Positions 22,309-34,400 are shown, numbered from the stretch's first letter. The stretch: DNA of 64,000 bases from Prorocentrum cordatum (GCA_963575745.1 CAUYUJ010019354.1:38690-102689); one strand, 5' to 3'. The notes: generated by a model not told the origin, from the sequence alone. Numbers and translations are program-made.

Positions 22309-22700
22309 ATGCAGTCTGCTGTGTCCTCGGCATTGAAGTTTGCTTCGCTTGCGTGGGGTCGGCGGCGGCGTTTCTGGGCCTGCGTAGTGAGGGAGCTGCG
22401 GATTGCTGCTGCCTTGCTGCCGTTCGCGTTCGTGGACGTCAAGCGGCCATTCGGCCCGTTCGTGGTGGCCTCAGACGCTTCGGGAGCTGGGACCTTCGAT
22501 TGCGGCGGTTTCGGTGTTTGCGAGAGGGTCTGGCATCCTGATGCAGTTCGGGCCGTGGCCAGCCGTGCTGAGAAGTGGCGCTACTGCGTGGAGGGTGCCA
22601 TCGGCGCGGGGCGAACCGCGCGGTGTCCACGGGCGGCCGCGGACCTGGAGAGGCGCCGCCGACTTCTCGCGCGTCGATCGGGCGCAGATCGGTGAATTCG
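22309..22700 (+). pseudogene. RNase H-like domain of the DIRS-like element
   Basis: ACVVRELRIAAALLPFA (about 22380-22430), then VVASDASGAG (about 22462-22491), FGVCERVW and AVASRAEKWRY. The ASDAS-x-x-G-x-GV pattern is the first-strand Asp of the RNase H fold in retroelements of this class, where the domain directly follows RT. An insertion separates the DAS and GFGV strands, and the frame is lost after about 22620. Degraded. Confidence 0.55.
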
Positions 22701-22818
22701 ACGCGTGGTCCACGGCCCCGCGCGGTCGGTTTGCCACGACGGAAAACATCATGAGGTCCGAGGGCCGGGCGCTGGCCATGGGCGCCCGGCATAAGCTTCG
22801 TGACATCAGCAGCTCTGG

Positions 22819-23760
22819 TTGTCGACGCCTCCTTGTGCGATAACATGTCCGTCGTGCTTGCCGCGGGGAAGGGGCGGTCGTCGACCCTGTTGCTCAACCG
22901 TGCTTGCCTGCCAGGCGGCCGAGATGCAGTGTCGCCGCGCCTGCGACGATTGCCTGGAGTGGAGCCGTCAGGAGAGGCGCTCACTGCAGACGATTTCGGA
23001 CCCAGGCAGGAGCTTGGCGGCGTACATGGACTTGTTGTATTTCGAGGGCTGCAACTGCGACCAGGGCGAGAGGACTCTGGCCGGCGCGTCGTTCCCCCGT
23101 TCGGGCCAGAGGCTGAAGCGGCCGGGCGCGCTGGAGGGCAGCCGGGCCGCGATCGAGGGGTTCAAGAAGCTGACCCCCGGGCGGGCCCGCGAGCCCCTGC
23201 CCGCGGCGGCGGCGTTCGCGATCGCGGGCGCCGGCGCGTTCTCCGACTTGCCCGACTTCTCCTTCGGCCTGCTTGTCGCTGGGGCGCCTGCTTGCAGCCG
23301 CCCGGCGACTTGGCGGAGATGGTGGGCGGTTCGTCGGTCGAACCCCAGCGTGGCAGCTCGATCGACAAGTTCGCCGCCCTGCTGTTCACAGAGGTGCCCC
23401 CCAAGCGCAGCAAGACGGGGCGCTTCGACGGGGCTGCGGTGCTCGAGAGCGCCGCGGTCGCCAGCGCCAGCTTCGCCCTCCGCGCCCTCGAGAGGCGGAT
23501 CAGGCCCGAGGCCCCTCCGCGGCCGTTCAGCGGGCCGGCGTTCCGCCGGCACTTCGAGGAGTGCGCCTCGATGGCCGGACTGACCGACGCGCGCCCAAAC
23601 CGGGGGGCGCGGGGCCGCCTCCCGCGACGCGCTGTTCAAGGTCAGGGAGTTCGGCGCCGCCCAGGAGAAGTTGAGGCACCCGGGCGAGTCGAGCGCGCGG
23701 CGCTGCCGGAAGGAGGCCAGGCGCGGAGTTCGGCGAGCGGGTCGAGGCCAACGTCGCCGC
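22819..23760 (+). pseudogene. Tyrosine recombinase of the DIRS-like element, catalytic residues lost
   Basis: DIRS elements integrate with a tyrosine recombinase. The N-terminal core-binding part lies in one frame (about 22960-23270): LAAYMDLLYFEGCN, LKRPGALEGSRAAIEGFKK and TPGRAREPLPA. A frameshift near 23280 leads to the catalytic domain (LLFTEVPPKRSKTGRFDGA, about 23375-23435, the KTG beta-hairpin; FRRHFEECASMAGL, about 23540-23585). A second shift near 23581 leads to GGRGAASRDALFKVRE, where RHGGAS is expected, then RRCRKEAR. The codon at 23704-23706 is TGC (Cys) where the nucleophile Tyr of RRYEKEAR-like ends should be. The enzyme is dead by these changes and by frame loss. Confidence 0.6.
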
Positions 23761-23929
23761 TCTTCTCTCGGCGGCCGCGCCGCCGAAGGCCGCCAGGGCC
23801 CCCGAGGTGAGCCGGGTGGCCCGCGCCAGCGGCGTCTGGAAGGCGGGCGGCGCGCTCGACGCGGACTCCCGCCTTGGCCTGGCCACCATCCATCAGACGT
23901 GGGCCGGCGCCTTTTTCGACGCCGCCTCC

Positions 23930-24330
23930 GCCGCTCCCCGCGAGGGACAGGTTTTTCTAGATCTCTCCTCGTGCTCCAGAGGGCTCGCGCGGGCTCTGAA
24001 GCGTCTAGTGGTCTGGGGGGTCCTCGGGGCTGATTTGAAATTCAACCCTGCTTTAATTTTGCATATGCATGCCCGTCGACGGCCGATGTTGTTTCTCTGA
24101 CGAGCCGCGCGTGCACGTGTCCGGGTCGGTCCTGGTGTCTAGTCAGAGGTGGGCAGCTCGTGCCGAGCCTTCTCCCGCTGGCTCTGTGCTGTTGGCGGTG
24201 GTCCTCTGCGCTTTCAATCGAAAGTGTCCGTTTGGACGTTATTGCAGGCAAATCGGTCTCCCTTGTGCCTGCTTCTGTGGACAGCCAGGCCGGCGTAGCT
24301 GGCCAGGGCGCGGCGTGGGGATCGGGGGTC
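23930..24330 (+). pseudogene. Possible methyltransferase-like segment of the DIRS-like element
   Basis: GQVFLDLSSCSRGLARALKR (about 23946-24005) resembles the FLDLFSGSGG motif I of cytosine-type methyltransferases, in altered form (SSCSRG), followed by GADLKFNPAL. In another frame, PCACFCGQPGRRSWPGRG (about 24265-24318) sits where a PPCxxWSxARG-like loop would be. Many DIRS elements carry a methyltransferase, which supports this reading, but the match is weak and could be chance. Confidence 0.3.
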
Positions 24331-24334
24331 TTGA

Positions 24335-24805
24335 CGACCGCAGCCGGGCCCGCCTGTCCTTGTCCGCCTGTGCTCGAGCTATTGTGTCTGATCGGTCTCT
24401 AAGATATCCAGCGTTCCGCCGAAACCAACATATGGGTGTGGCCCCTGTCGAAAAAGGTGCACCGTGCCTTTGGAAAAGCGTCGTCGAACTTGCTGGCAGG
24501 TCCGTCTTCTTGAAGTAGGTTGCTGAGCAAGCGTGTGTACGGCCGCTGGCATGGCGGCTCAAGCTCCCGTCCTCGCCCCCTCCACCTCTCTCTTTCAACC
24601 CTCGTACTTCGGAGGGTCTGGACGACCGCAGCCGGGCCCGCCTGTCATTGTCCGCCTGTGCTCGAGCTATTGTGTCTGATCGTTCTCTAAGGTATCCAGC
24701 GTGCCGCCGAATCCACCATGTTGTTGTGGCCCTTTTGGAAAAGGTGCACCGTGTCTTTGGAAAAAAACATCGCCGAGCTTGCTAGCATCCGCCTTCTCCT
24801 CCTCC
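24335..24805. repeat. 180-bp direct duplication
   Basis: A segment starting GACCGCAGCCGGGCCCGCCT and running through GTGCTCGAGCTATTGTGTCT, CCAGCGTTCCGCCGAA and AAAAGGTGCACCGTG occurs at about 24335-24520 and again at 24621-24805 with few differences. The offset is 286 bp. It begins at the 3' end of the DIRS-like remnant, so it may mark an element end or a later local duplication. Confidence 0.88.
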
Positions 24806-24929
24806 TCTCCTCCTCCATTCCTTTTCCTTCCGAGTAATTCCTCCCTGTCGCGCCCCGAGGCCAGTCGGAAGGGCGGGCGAGGCGTTTCGCGGTTCAATGT
24901 GCGCGGCGCTAAGTTAGCGCCGCGAAGAG

Positions 24930-25140
24930 TTTACAGTCGCTACAAGGCTCACATTGCGTTCTTTGGCACGGTGTAGGGCTGTCCGGGCGCAACAATAACG
25001 TTTATCCGTGGTGTTGGAATCCTCCAAATGGTGTTCTGGCACGATTCAGGATCGTCATGACGCAACACTAAACGGTTATTCGCGGCGCTGCAGTCCCAGG
25101 AATGGTGTTTTGGCACAGTTCATGACGTTCGAACGGCTTC
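24930..25140 (-). repeat. Satellite B, inverted copy
   Basis: About two and a half units of roughly 90 bp with GGTGTTGGAATCCTCCAAATGG, CTGGCACGATTCAGGATCG and TCATGACGCAACA blocks. These are the reverse complement of the units at 45590-45800. Confidence 0.75.
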
Positions 25141-25235
25141 CCAAGGGGTCAATTGTTTCAGTGAGCCCTCGTAGGGGCCTCTGAACAAAAAAGGATTTTG
25201 GAGGGAGGGTTTATGGCAACATCTTTGGGTGTACA

Positions 25236-25278
25236 TTGGTTTTTCTCCTCCTCCTCCTCCTCCTCCTCCTCCTCCCCC
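25236..25278. repeat. (TCC)n microsatellite
   Basis: About twelve CCT/TCC triplets. Confidence 0.95.
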
Positions 25279-25382
25279 TCCCCTTCTCGCAGTCAGTAGC
25301 AACATATTTCAGCAGCAATCATACCTTGGACGATAAGGATCTCAGGTGTTTGCATTGTTTCGGAACGGCCATCCGGGCCAAT

Positions 25383-25403
25383 GTTAGCCTTTGGAAGGCT
25401 AAC
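25383..25403. other. Perfect 9-bp stem hairpin
   Basis: GTTAGCCTT and AAGGCTAAC separated by TGG. No surrounding gene, so no terminator role is claimed. Confidence 0.6.
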
Positions 25404-25819
25404 CCATGCTTGCGCCTCTCAGCTTCAACGGTTCGTCTCATGCTTTGGCGGTTTGCGTCCGCCAGCCATCTGGCGAATGTGTGAACGTGCGCACTAAAAT
25501 CGAGTTGTGGTTTTGCGGGGTGTCCAGTCGTTCTGATTTTTAACGAGCCCGTCAACTTTCTTCCCATTGTAAGTTGAATGCCTCGCCGACAGGTTTTGGG
25601 TATTTAATGAAAGTTCGCCGCGGTTTCTGGCCCACAGCTGTTGGCAAGGTCGGAACAGAGGCCCGTCAAATTCCCTCCCCCCTCCCTCCCGCAGGGAAAC
25701 GTGGAAAAATGTGAAACAGGAGTGGTGGGTGATGGCGGGTGAAGTGAAACGGGAGTGCAGTGCGAGGGAATGGGAGAGGCGGAGAAGGAGGGATGGAGGG
25801 GGAGAGGGGGTTGGGAAGA

Positions 25820-25923
25820 GGAGCAGGATGATAACGATGATGCCGATGATGATGATCATGCTGATGCTGATGCTGATGCTGCTGCTCATGATTATGATTA
25901 TGATGATGATGATGATTATGATT

Positions 25924-25956
<33 letters not shown>

Positions 25957-26240
25957 CTGATGCTGCTGATGCTGATGGTGCTGCTGCTGATGATAATGAA
26001 CATGATGATGAACATGAAGATGATGTTGATGATGATGATGATGATGATGGTGATGGTGATGGTGATGGTGATGGTGATGATGATGATGATGATAATGACG
26101 ATGACGATGAGGAGGAGGTGGAGGAGAAGGAGGAGACAGAGAGGGAGGAGGAGGAGGAGGAGGAGGAGGAGGAGGATGAGGACGAGGAGGAGGAGCAGGA
26201 GGAGCAGGACGAGGAGGAGGACCATGACGCTGATGACGAT

Positions 26241-26283
<43 letters not shown>

Positions 26284-26435
26284 GTGGTGCTGATGATGAT
26301 AATGCTGCTGATGATGACGATGATGATGATGATGCTGGTACTGTTGACGATGATGATTTATTATCATCATGACGATGATGATGCTGCTGATGATGATGCT
26401 GGTGCTGATGATGGTGCTGATGAGGATGCTGATGT

Positions 26436-26467
<32 letters not shown>

Positions 26468-26846
26468 CTGATCATGATGATGATTGTGATGATGATGGTG
26501 CTGATGCTGATGCTGCTGATGATGATGCTGATGCTGTTGATGATGATGCTGATGATGCTGCTCATGCTGATGCTGATGCTGATGATGGTGATAATGATGC
26601 TGATGATAAAGATGATGATAAAAAATGGTACTGATGATGATTGTGATCCTGACACTGCTGATGATGCTGTTGCAAATGCCGATGCTGATGCTGATGATGC
26701 TGATGATGATGCTGATGCCGATGCTGATAATGTTGATGATGATGATGCTGATGAAGACGATGACGTTGACGATGATAATGCTGGTGATGATGATGATGAT
26801 GCTGATGACTATGATGATGCTGATGATGATGCTGCTGATGATGACT

Positions 26847-26882
<36 letters not shown>

Positions 26883-27042
26883 CTGATTCTGATGCTGATG
26901 CTGATGCTGCTGCTGCTGCTGATGCTGCTGATGATGATGCTGATGATGATGATGATGATGATGATGGCGGTGGTTGTGGTGATGATGCTGCTGCTGATGA
27001 TGATGATGCGGATGATGATGGTGGTGGGGATGATACTGATGC

Positions 27043-27083
<41 letters not shown>

Positions 27084-27111
27084 GTGATGATGATGTTGGC
27101 GGTGGTGGTGG

Positions 27112-27143
<32 letters not shown>

Positions 27144-27147
27144 CTGG

Positions 27148-27208
<61 letters not shown>

Positions 27209-27230
27209 GGTGATGGTGATGATGCTGATT

Positions 27231-27287
<57 letters not shown>

Positions 27288-27662
27288 GTGCTGATGCTGA
27301 TGCTGATGCTGATGCTGATGCTGATGATGATGCTGTTGCTGATGGTGATGCTGCTGATGCTGATGCTGATTATGATGCTGATGCTGATGCTGATGATGAT
27401 GATGCTGATGATGATGATGATGATGATGAGGAGGAGGAGGAGGAGGAGGAGGAGGAGGAGGAGGAGAAGGAGCAGGAGGAGGAGTGGGAGCAGGAGGAGG
27501 AGGAGGAGGAGGAGGAGGAGGAGGAGGAGGAGGAGGAGTAGAAGGAGAAGGAGGAGGGGGAGGACGAAGGAAGGTGGAGGTCGACAACAAGAGGAAGAGG
27601 AGGAGCAGGGAGGAAGAGGAGCAAGAGGAGGAGGAGGAGGAGGAGGAGGAGGAGGAGGAGGA
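25820..27662. repeat. GAT array 1 with embedded GGA tracts
   Basis: GAT triplets with frequent GCT, GGT, GTT and AAT variants, interrupted by GGA-rich sequence at about 26108-26220 and ending in GGA-rich sequence at 27428-27662. Long Asp-, Met-, His- and Ile-rich open frames on both strands follow from the repeat and are not genes. Confidence 0.98.
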
Positions 27663-27721
27663 TCTTTCGCGCCTTTTCTTAGATGGGACCCCTGAGTGTA
27701 AGCTCAGTCCCACCATCCACT

Positions 27722-28200
27722 TCACTTGCCCGGGAGCTCCATGCAATACATAGGCGGGAGTCCCCTACCCATGCTACTCAGATTCTGTCTCCTTGTGGCA
27801 GTCATCTCAGGAGGGCAGGGTTTGGCACGGTTCACAGGATGCTGTACACAGACATTCCCACAAAGCTTGCAAAACAACATTCCCCAAAACATCCGAGGGA
27901 AATGTGTCGGGTGCAACTTGGCCAGAAGGGGTTGTTCAGACACGGCCTCCCCGGAATGGCTCCCAGCAGAGCTGTCCGTGGCGACGGGCCCAACCTGCAC
28001 AATCGTGCCCAACACAGCGGACCCAGGACATTGGGGAGGCCTGACATGCTCTGGCACTTCAGCTGAGCTGCTACTTTCAAGATGTCATGGCCCTGTGCCA
28101 GCAATCGGGGCTTCCGCTGGTTTAGGGACGTGACTGCATGCTTAATTCGGTGCTTCCCTCGGCCTAGGCGATCGTTTCTGTGCCTCACGCGCGTCAACAC
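27722..28200 (-). pseudogene. LINE D C-terminal Cys-rich motif
   Basis: FCKLCGNVCVQ (about 27880-27850 read on the - strand), followed by KPCPP and LSSMGRGLPPMY. A C-x-x-C-G pair followed by a later Cys and a terminal L-xx-MGRG-x-P is the pattern I expect at the C-terminus of dinoflagellate RNase H-bearing LINEs, probably a zinc-binding element. Frames upstream (28200-27832) look like the connecting region but are not well conserved. Confidence 0.45.
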
Positions 28201-28217
28201 AACATGTCGACCGATCG

Positions 28218-28888
28218 CTAAGAGCTTTCGGAGCCCCTGCCCGCCGCTACACCTGTAAACATGTATGCCACATCACTACTGGGCTGCGGGCGTCGGGGCG
28301 GTTCTCTCTGAGATAGTGCTCGGTGGGGTGGGTCTTGATCCAGTGGGCTGACACAGTGCCGTCTCTGGTGATGAGCCAGTCCCACACTTCGTGCCATATG
28401 CATCACAGACGTGTCGACAGGGTTTAGGGGCCCATTTTTGAAAGCATCTATTAATGGCTTGTAGTCAGTCCAGGATGTGACATGGCCAGCAGTAAGCCTC
28501 AACAGAACATGGACAGCAGTAAGTTCAGCACGGGAAGAACTCTGATGGGGGCTTGCCAGGGTACCACATAGCATATCATCCCAACCACTTCCAAGGACCC
28601 AGGTCGAAGGTGAACGACACACCACCCACATCTCCTCGTCCTCCAGTCCTTGGCATATTCTCCTCCTGACCCATCAATACCGAAAAAACCGTTCACGTTC
28701 TGCATATTGTCATTCGGCGCGTCCAGGAACGATCCCCACGCCCAAACTTTCTGAGTGGCTTCAGGGAGGGGGTCCAGGGACCAACCAAGGGGAACAAGGC
28801 GTCTCAGCTTGGAGCCCGCATCTGGGACACAACCCTTTCGAGTCGTATCCGCCATCTTTAAAACGCTGCGCAGGCCACTGAGCTCCAA
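28218..28888 (-). pseudogene. LINE D RNase H domain, frameshifted
   Basis: First frame: FFGIDGSGGEYAKD and RRCGWCVVHL (about 28690-28610), carrying the first catalytic Asp. Second frame, after a shift around 28550-28600: SSRAELTAVHVLLRL (about 28550-28505, catalytic Glu) and SWTDYKPLIDAFKNGP (about 28478-28430, second Asp). These are the three core acidic positions of a type I RNase H. The final His/Asp region is not secure. The domain would remove RNA from the RNA-cDNA hybrid. It is separated from the RT by about 1.6 kb of repeats and degraded DNA. Confidence 0.65.
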
Positions 28889-29270
28889 TCATGAGGTTGT
28901 GGAGGATGCCTGCGCCTTCGGTGTCTCCGTCTTTGTGCAGCTGCTCACGGAGCCGACGTACACGGTAACATCAACAGCTCCTTGCAGGCCATCTCCACAA
29001 ACATGTTCAGCAGCTTTGTGTCACTGCTGATCAGAAACGCCAGCAACGGCAGCGTGCCAGAGGAAACAAACTGACATCTTTGCGATCGACTCGAATGATG
29101 CCTCCAGGAAACTCAACGGATAGGGCTCTCTGGAGTATTTCTCAAGCCCAATATGGTAGCAATAACAGCAGGCGCCACCTATTCTCGGGCCCAGCTTCAC
29201 GACACTTGCGCACAAGAGGGTCCCATATTGTGCTGGCCTCCGTCCAGTGCCGCCGATCCGTGGCGCTATG

Positions 29271-30016
<746 letters not shown>

Positions 30017-30039
30017 CTTATCATGGTAATGGCCATAAG

Positions 30040-30370
30040 GGGCCATCTTGGGCGTCTTGGACCGATCGTTCGGTGATTCGGGGCTTCCTTGGGCCATCTT
30101 GAGAGCCTCTTGGGGCCCTGTTGGCCCGTCTTGGGCCTCTCTTGGGCTCGAACAAGTCATGCGGGAACATTCTGGGGGCCCCGGAGGGCGCGCGGGGAGC
30201 CTCAAGAGATTTGAGAGCTTGGGGTCTGGGCCCATTAAGAATCTTCAGGCTTGAGGACTGAGGCTCAGGGGATTCAGCAAGGGGCTTGTTTTGGGGCCTC
30301 GTGGGGCCTCTTTCGGGCCTCTTTTGGGCCTTCTGGGGCCTCCTGGAGGCTTCTTGGTGGTCTGTGGGGC
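30040..30370. repeat. CTCTTGGGG minisatellite, locus 2 (+ orientation)
   Basis: GGGCCATCTTGGGCGTCTTGG-like 10-11 bp half-units directly after GAT array 2, becoming more diverged toward 30370. Confidence 0.85.
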
Positions 30371-30462
30371 CCCCCGCCCCCGAGCACTAAATGCGTCGGG
30401 AATGGCGTCCCCCCCCCTGCAGAGCGAAGCTTGAGCGAGCTCAAGTCCACGCTCTCAGAAAC

Positions 30463-31900
30463 TTACACGCCGGATCGGCGGATTTTCAGAATATCGATTT
30501 TGAACTTTTCGTCGAGATGTGGCCACAGACGTCCCCACTCCAAGAGTTGCTCATACCTAAGCTTGTACCCTGGGTCGTCATGCGCAGCTCGCCCTGGCGC
30601 CAAAAGAGTAGTGGTGCACTCTCTTGGACTCCTCCTGCCTGTGGCCTTGGCGGCCTGCGCTCGGAGAGGCTGCTTTCTGGATGGAGGCATGCCGAGCACT
30701 TGGTGGGACCACGTCCCGACGGCAATAACAGCTGGCTTGAACAACCTGCGAGCCTTCACGTTGAGGGCGGACAAACAACTCAGCTTCGTGGATCTCCTCA
30801 TAGCTGCTTTCTTCCGATCGTTCATTTTCCACATGGTACGCCTACGCCCAGCGGTGGTGCCGACTCCAAGGTCTTTAACTGTATCCACGAATTTGAGGGG
30901 AAGCCCGAGCCTGGAACAAACAGCCTTCAGAGGCCGCTCGAGAGCTTTAACCGAGAAAAACACAGCAGACTTCTCAGAGATGGCACAACCACAAGCACGG
31001 AATCTATAGCAAGGGTCAGCTGCTGCAGGCGCAAGATGCTGGCAAATGTAGGCCGCCGTGCCCTGCAGCGACTGCGCGACGTCATCCACGTACGCAAAAA
31101 CAGGACCACGCGGGAGCTGAGCATGCATGCGTTCGAGTATGGCATAAACACAACATTTGATCAAGGGAAGTGATTGCGAACACCCAGTCAAAATAGAGAT
31201 CCCACTGGGCACCACGGAGGACACCATGCTGGACACATCGAGCATCCTGGGGGCTGTGCGTATCATGAGGCCGAGGTACAGGAGGAGGGGGGAGCAGTTC
31301 ATATTCAACGCCAGTCCAGTCAGCTGGACAGGGCCGATCTTGCCGAACCACTTCTCCATGTCCCAGTGGACGGAAGCTGACGCTTCTCCCAACTCCCGAG
31401 CGACCTCGTGCACCACTTCCCATTTTCATAGCAGGCCTCAGGGCCGACGAGTTTTTGACAGCGGAATCCCAACAAGGCACTGTGGGTGTCGGTTCACTCC
31501 AGTATTTCGTCTCCCCGAAGCCTAGTGTAGACCCTATAGAGGGTCGGTCATTTGGTGATCGGTCGTTCGGATTTTTCATTCTTGTGCAGCGACGCGACGA
31601 GGCTCAAAAAGACCTGCTGAGGGACCGTGAATATCCGCTCGACGTCTTGGTAAATGCCTGTGGGGAACTCAAGCGCCTCGATGGGTAGCTTCAAAAAGTC
31701 TCTGGGGACCATCCATCGGCCCCAAGACCAGTGCCCGCAGCGAACCACCTAGGCACCCTGAGCAGGTCCTGGGGCCCAATGGGTTCCATCTCCAGGGCTT
31801 CCTTCGCGGCGAATGGCCGCAGGCGGGCGGCCCATGGCAAACTCCAAATCAGCTTTCTGGGCGGCGGCGGGGGCCCAAACACTTCTCCAAACCCTCTCGA
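30463..31900 (-). pseudogene. LINE D reverse transcriptase, frameshifted
   Basis: Copies the element's RNA at the nicked target. N-terminal part: AGTGLGADGWSPETF (about 31740-31695), then after a shift LKLPIEALEFPTGIYQD and SLHKNEKSERPITK (about 31690-31550, the fingers with K-x-x-x-x-RPI). A second frame holds the WDSAVKNSSALR region (about 31475-31440). The longest frame (31416-30463, 317 codons) has motif A DMEKWFGKI (about 31363-31337), motif B GCSQSLPLIK (about 31187-31158) and motif C FAYVDDVAQ (about 31096-31070). All three catalytic Asp are present, but the usual FD of motif A is FG. At least two frameshifts, near 31700 and 31416, prevent a single product. Confidence 0.75.
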
Positions 31901-32287
31901 TGGTTTATCATCTCATCGGGCATCTGGGCAACCCCCAGACTGAGTGATGTGATACAGCACTTCTTGCTTAGAGTCATATTTAAGCCACCTGTGGATCTTC
32001 TCAGCCCCCCTTTCAGCCCAGAGGTGATCCAGTCCTGTAAGGGCTGCCTGCCATTTTTCCGAGCCTGCGTCCATGCGCGACGAAGGATGGGCATATTGCC
32101 CCCCCACTTGCGCATGTTGTGGCTCTCCCAACGGGCCTAGGTGATGGTAAACTTCAGCAGCTCGAGCAGCCAACGTGGTCCTAAGTGCATTGAAGCGGTC
32201 TACACCACCTCGCCTCAGGGAGCACGCGATATCATAAAGCCTCGCAGAGACACGACCAACAAGCGAGATCAGGACACACACACACAT
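31849..32287 (-). pseudogene. LINE D linker between endonuclease and RT
   Basis: Overlapping frames encode Trp- and Arg-rich helices (RRAWTQARKNGRQPLQDW; KGGLRRSTGGLNM, about 32090-31960) typical of the poorly conserved segment before LINE RT domains. No catalytic motif is expected. Confidence 0.4.
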
Positions 32288-32639
32288 CCTTGTTTCATGT
32301 TACCGTGTTTACGGAGGGGCCCACACCGAAACTTAATTCCAGCACCCCTGGCCCCTCGGGACGGGTCCCGCTCGGCCCCAGGCCTGGCGTAAAGAAGGGT
32401 TTCGTCAGCCGCGGGCCAATCATACCACATCTTGCCCAAGTGTCCTGGATCAGCTTGAGCGTCACCGAAGAAGGAAAGCTACTTCCACTTCTGGTGGCAC
32501 TTGGTGGTCCTGGCTCGTGCCAGCTCCCACCTTCTGCGCATAGTGGTCCCACTTTCCGTCAGGCCCCAGGCAGCTGGCACAAGGTGCTGGCCTGATTCGC
32601 TTACAAACTTCAGCCTGCATGACTGCGAAGGGTAGTGTA

Positions 32640-33340
32640 ACGTTTAACGGGACATGTGTTTTGTAGGATGCTCCAAAACCAGTTTCAATATGTACATTTG
32701 GGCTAGTGTCATGGGGTGCAACTACATAGTCAATCATGCTGTCAGTACTCTTATCACATGCGTATGCCACATTCTTGGGTTCAATGGCTCAACCCTTCAC
32801 AAGCTCGCAGAACCCACATTGATATAGCATGAGATGTTCAACATTAAAATCACCAATGAGGATCCACGGCATCTCAATCATCTTGGGGAAATCGGCGATC
32901 AGCTGGAGGCGCTTTACATTAGTGTCGTCCACTCCAACACCTGACGCACGATAACCACTCCAGCAGCTATCGAACTACCTTTAGTCTTGGCCTCCAGGAA
33001 GAACCAGGACTCACCAGCCCCGATATCATGCGCCCCTCCTGGGACCCCTCGAAGAAACCGTTTCATGTAAATGCCTTTCTGAGCCACCGCGCCGACGCCT
33101 CCCTGGAAGCCGCCTCCTTGTGACGCTGCAGCAATCTGGAATTGGGACCTCCAGCCCATCTGAGCACACTCTCGCTTGGCGGCCTTCAGCCGACCCTCAT
33201 CACCCACGTGGTGTTCGCAGAAAAATACGCGTCAGTGTCGGCCACCGCTCTGGAAGTCTGGTCTTTCGCCTGCGGTGACCAGCTCGTGATGTTCGCAAAT
33301 GTGAAAATCAACTCTCGGCCAAGCTTGCTGCTAAATCTGC
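32640..33340 (-). pseudogene. LINE D EEP endonuclease, frameshifted
   Basis: Would nick target DNA to prime reverse transcription. Frames in order: FTFANITSWSPQAKDQ and VADTDAYFSANTTW (about 33320-33200, the N-terminal strand and the position of the E-T-x motif, here NTT); GDEGRLKAAKRECAQMGW and GGVGAVAQKGI (about 33205-33065); then PWILIGDFNVEHL (about 32870-32835) with the intact GDFN loop; then DSMIDYVVAP (about 32745-32716) and KTHVPLNVTL (about 32660-32630). Frameshifts lie near 33190 and 32930, and an in-frame TGA at 32791-32789. The S-x-IDY and THVPL motifs match the end of the family domain; HVPL stands where DHxPV is common. Confidence 0.72.
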
Positions 33341-33489
33341 CGCGGAACGGGCTGGGGGGGCACATTGCACGCAAACGTGGAAGTCCAAAGATCATTCGCG
33401 TAGGTTGAGACCTTGAGGCGCTTGGCCGCCTTGGCCTCGAGCTTCTTGATGAGGGCCGCCGGCCGCTCCAAGTCAGTCGCGTCGACAGT

Positions 33490-34400
33490 CTAGGCAGAGC
33501 GCTTCTGCCGCAGCGCATCGAGCTCCTTGGACTCGTCCTCGCCGAGCAGGTCTGCATCATCATCGTCTCCGACTGGTCGCTCTTGGCCTCCGAGATCGTC
33601 ATCGCCGTTACTGGCCTGCCCTCCTCGAGCACCAGCTGCACGTAGAAGGTTCCGCGCTGCCAGTTGAGCTGTGGTAGCATCAGCGACACGTCGGAGGTCG
33701 TCGTCACTGCACTCATGAAGCCGATGCAGCAGATCTGGTTGGAACGTCGCAGCAGCAGCAGCGGTGTTGGCCTGGGGCGGGGCACCTCCTGCAGCCGCCT
33801 GGCTGGGGGCGTCGGTCGCCTGGGCAGCGGGGCCAGCCTCGCCGCCGCCCGCAGGGCCAGGCGCAGGCCTGTGGCCCCATGCCCTCGCGGCCTCCACTGC
33901 TGCTTTCTGCTCACGCCTGTGCTCTTCCTCATTGAGCAGGGACTGGGCGGCCTTCGCATCGTCATGAACTTTACGAGAAATCTCCAGGCCGCAGGTAGCT
34001 TGTTGGTATGCTGCTTCGGCTGCAGCAACTTTCGCACGATCTTTCGCCAACACCTCCTGCTTAGCCGACTGGTACTGCCACGCCATCCTCTCCGACTTGG
34101 CCGCCTGATCGACGTCCTTCGCGAGCTGCGTTCCCCTGGCCGCAGCCAGCGAGTCCACCTCGGTAGCTGTCGGCGGCTGAGGAGGGGCCTTTGTCGGCAG
34201 GAGAGCTTGAAGATGTTGCCGAAGGTCTGGGAACGCTTCGATAGCTGCTTGAACTTGTTGAGCTGGGACGTCGACGGGCACATCACCTCCTCCAGGACTG
34301 GTAGTTGCTGCCTCCGCCTTTGATGCAGTAGGGCGATATGGGCACCCGCACTTGGAACCTGATTTGTGACCCCACTACGTGTACTCTCAGTGACCGCACT
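33490..34400 (-). pseudogene. LINE D ORF1-like protein with coiled coil
   Basis: An open frame of 263 codons (34281-33490) begins after a Gly-rich stretch and contains helical segments (LRQHLQALLPTKAPP; KSERMAWQYQSAKQEVLAKD; AKVAAAEAAYQQA), a Pro/Ala-rich middle and an acidic end (GDDDDADLLGEDESKEL). The segment upstream in the same frame (about 34360-34330) reads KCGCPYRP and, with the preceding PYKC-type segment, may be a decayed zinc finger. ORF1 proteins bind element RNA. Frame joins to the endonuclease are lost. Confidence 0.5.

Larger units (their letters stand above)
19490..24330 (+). mobile_element. DIRS-like tyrosine-recombinase retroelement, decayed
   Basis: In order on one strand: a gag-like conserved domain, an RT, an RNase H, a tyrosine recombinase and perhaps a methyltransferase-like segment. 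RT plus RNase H plus a tyrosine recombinase, with no integrase, protease or LTRs, is the hallmark of DIRS-type elements, many of which also carry a methyltransferase. Each part is interrupted by frameshifts and the recombinase has lost key residues. I did not find split direct or inverted terminal repeats, so the boundaries are approximate. Confidence 0.6.

Noticed and set aside
25383-25403. Rho-independent terminator
   Set aside because: A hairpin is present but there is no T tract or upstream gene, and the host is a eukaryote.
25820-27541. Long Asp-, Met-, His- or Ile-rich open frames in GAT arrays
   Set aside because: They are open in several frames on both strands only because the triplet repeat contains no stops in those frames. 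No start context or SL was found and no domain is present.
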